A DNA stretch of 64,000 nucleotides from Thermoanaerobacterium sp. RBIITD (lineage in GTDB: Bacteria; Bacillota; Thermoanaerobacteria; Thermoanaerobacterales; Thermoanaerobacteraceae), in the NCBI RefSeq assembly GCF_900205865.1, contig NZ_LT906662.1, forward strand, positions 2,369,411 to 2,433,410. The letters run 5' to 3'. A program made the position numbers and the translations under genes. Below are positions 62,643 through 64,000 of this stretch, in pieces. Numbering within the stretch: the stretch's first letter is position 1; each line of letters starts with the position of its first letter. Below the pieces are notes generated by a model, which made no database searches, had not been told where the DNA came from, and saw only the letters and a program-made list of their open reading frames with translations.

Positions 62643-64000
62643 ATGGGTACTCTAAAAAAACTCTTTGGGTACATGAAACCATATAGTAAGTACTTTTACT
62701 TAAGTTTAATCCTACTTATAATCAACATAATATTAGGTATGGTGAACCCATATCTTCAAAGGTTACTTGTAGATAAGGTACTTTTAAAGAAGGAAAATAA
62801 TTTTTTAATATATCTTGTTATGGGTATGGTTTCTATAAGCATTGTTACATCGTTATTTAGTTATCTATTTACTTTGCTTGTAGAGTATTCTTCACAAAAA
62901 ACGATATCTTCAATAAGGCATGATATGTATAAGCATTTGCAGGAACTCTCTTTTAGCTTTTACGACAAAGCGAGAACAGGCGAACTTATGTCGAGGCTTA
63001 CAGGTGACCTTGAAGGTGTTAGGATATTTGTTCCAGGCGGCTTTTTACAATTAGTAAATAGCATTGTAACATTTGCAATAACACTTATAATATTATTTAC
63101 GATAAATTACAAATTAACACTTCTGTCATTAGTATTATCTCCATTTCTCATATATATTTCAGGAATTTTTAACAAAAAAATAAAAAATGCCTTTGATGAA
63201 CTTAGAAGAGAGTATGCAGTATTAAATACTACAATCCAAGAAAATATAACAGGAATAAAGGTTGTCAAAGCATTTGTACAGGAAGTTGCTGAAATAGCAA
63301 AGTTTAAAAAAGAAAATAAAGAGAATATGATGAAAGGTATAAATATTGGGTATATATCAGGTAAATATGCACCTGTAATGTGGTTTATTGGTGACATGAG
63401 CTTTGTTATCCTCATTTGGTTTGGTGGTTTTCTAGTTCAAAGACATGAGATTACCCTTGGTGAGTTAATACAATTTAATGGATATTTGTGGGCAATGATA
63501 TGGCCACTTAGAGCATTACCAAATATATTAAATATGTATGAACAGGCGAATTCTTCTGGCGAAAGAATATTTGACCTATTAAATTATAAAGTTCAGATAA
63601 AAGGTCCGGATAATCCTATAAATATTGAAAAAATAAAGGGCAATGTTGTATTTAAAAATGTCTCTATGAGATATGATGAAGGGTATGCCCTTAAAAATAT
63701 CAATATCAGCGCTGAAAAGGGCAAAAAGATAGCTATAATGGGTGCAACGGGTGCAGGGAAGACGTCAATTGTGAATCTTATAGGTCGATTTTATGATGCG
63801 ACATGTGGGAAAATATTGATAGACGGAATTGATATAAAAGAGCTAGATTTAAAGACATTAAGGGACAGCATTGGAATTGTAATGCAGGAGACTTTCTTAT
63901 TTTCGGATACGATTAAAGACAATATAGCGTTTGGCAATCCTGATGCGACGATGGAGGAAATTATTGATGCTGCTAAGGCTGCAGATGCTCATGATTTTAT
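62643..64000 (+). CDS. ABC exporter (fused permease-ATPase), truncated by window end
   Basis: At least 452 residues; the gene continues beyond 64000. The N-terminal transmembrane domain (about 1-320) has six helices, starting YFYLSLILLIINIILG, with the coupling-helix region SFYDKARTGELMSRLTGD near residue 105. The nucleotide-binding domain begins about 335, with Walker A GATGAGKTS near residue 367 and Q-loop GIVMQETFLFSDT; the signature motif lies past the edge. Half-size exporters of this kind work as homo- or heterodimers for drugs, lipids or peptides, and a second half-transporter gene may follow. SD AAAAGGTGTTGAGTTT. Confidence 0.92.
   Translation, partial: MGTLKKLFGYMKPYSKYFYLSLILLIINIILGMVNPYLQRLLVDKVLLKKENNFLIYLVMGMVSISIVTSLFSYLFTLLVEYSSQKTISSIRHDMYKHLQELSFSFYDKARTGELMSRLTGDLEGVRIFVPGGFLQLVNSIVTFAITLIILFTINYKLTLLSLVLSPFLIYISGIFNKKIKNAFDELRREYAVLNTTIQENITGIKVVKAFVQEVAEIAKFKKENKENMMKGINIGYISGKYAPVMWFIGDMSFVILIWFGGFLVQRHEITLGELIQFNGYLWAMIWPLRALPNILNMYEQANSSGERIFDLLNYKVQIKGPDNPINIEKIKGNVVFKNVSMRYDEGYALKNINISAEKGKKIAIMGATGAGKTSIVNLIGRFYDATCGKILIDGIDIKELDLKTLRDSIGIVMQETFLFSDTIKDNIAFGNPDATMEEIIDAAKAADAHDF

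Noticed and set aside
63107-63415. Reverse-strand frame of 102 codons
   Set aside because: Opposite the transmembrane part of the ABC exporter.

Overview
The window reads as a chromosomal segment of a low-GC, thermophilic, saccharolytic clostridial Firmicute. The GH39 beta-xylosidase, CE7 acetyl xylan esterase and SLH-anchored multidomain xylanase look very close to those I remember from Thermoanaerobacterium, so that genus is the best guess. This is inference from memory of protein sequences; there is no rRNA or other marker in the window. Almost everything is carbohydrate capture and catabolism. Start codons were moved from the longest frame to the Shine-Dalgarno-supported start where the sequence decided it.

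Layout. (1) 1-738: a transposase tail abutting the last third of a rhamnulokinase whose front is missing. (2) 792-6064: a very A+T-rich redox operon (dihydropyrimidine-dehydrogenase-like FMN/Fe-S protein, fumarate-reductase-like flavoprotein, zinc alcohol dehydrogenase, Gfo/Idh/MocA dehydrogenase), substrate unknown. (3) 6142-31735: a xylan locus with a second Gfo/Idh protein, three beta-xylosidase-type enzymes (GH52, GH39, GH3), CE7 esterase, a YesM/YesN-type two-component system, two CUT1 ABC importers without ATPases, the 1440-residue cell-surface xylanase XynA, a cytoplasmic GH10 xylanase and a cytoplasmic CE4 deacetylase. XynA would cut xylan outside; oligomers enter through the two importers and are deacetylated and hydrolysed inside. 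(4) 31740-32450: a poor region with an orphan reverse-strand frame and an orphan terminator. (5) 32543-40527: DeoR regulator, BtpA/SgcQ-like protein, APC permease, metallophosphoesterase, FGGY kinase, nucleotidyltransferase-like protein and xylose-isomerase-like TIM barrel: a compact catabolic module whose substrate I cannot name. (6) 40632-41105: decayed IS3 and IS21 remnants.

(7) 41252-48981: a LevR-type regulator divergent from a lactose/cellobiose PTS operon with a clear sigma-54 promoter, ending in a GH1 phospho-beta-glucosidase and carrying an unexpected glycine-reductase-B-like protein. (8) 49124-58906: an L-arabinose regulon (GH51 arabinofuranosidase, D-lyxose isomerase, class II aldolase, ribulokinase, ribulose-phosphate 4-epimerase, a FucI-family isomerase in the arabinose-isomerase slot, AraR, AraM). 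It is preceded by two tandem modules, each a sigma-H-like promoter followed by a TGTACGTA-type AraR box. (9) 58931-64000: a decayed stretch, two small proteins, a CoA transferase, a 5' group II intron fragment lying directly behind a terminator, and the start of an ABC exporter cut by the window end.

The strongest candidates for undescribed biology are the 32543-40527 module, the 792-6064 redox operon, the GrdB-like protein inside the PTS operon, and the paired sigma-H-like/AraR promoter modules. No tRNA, rRNA, CRISPR array or replication origin was seen.
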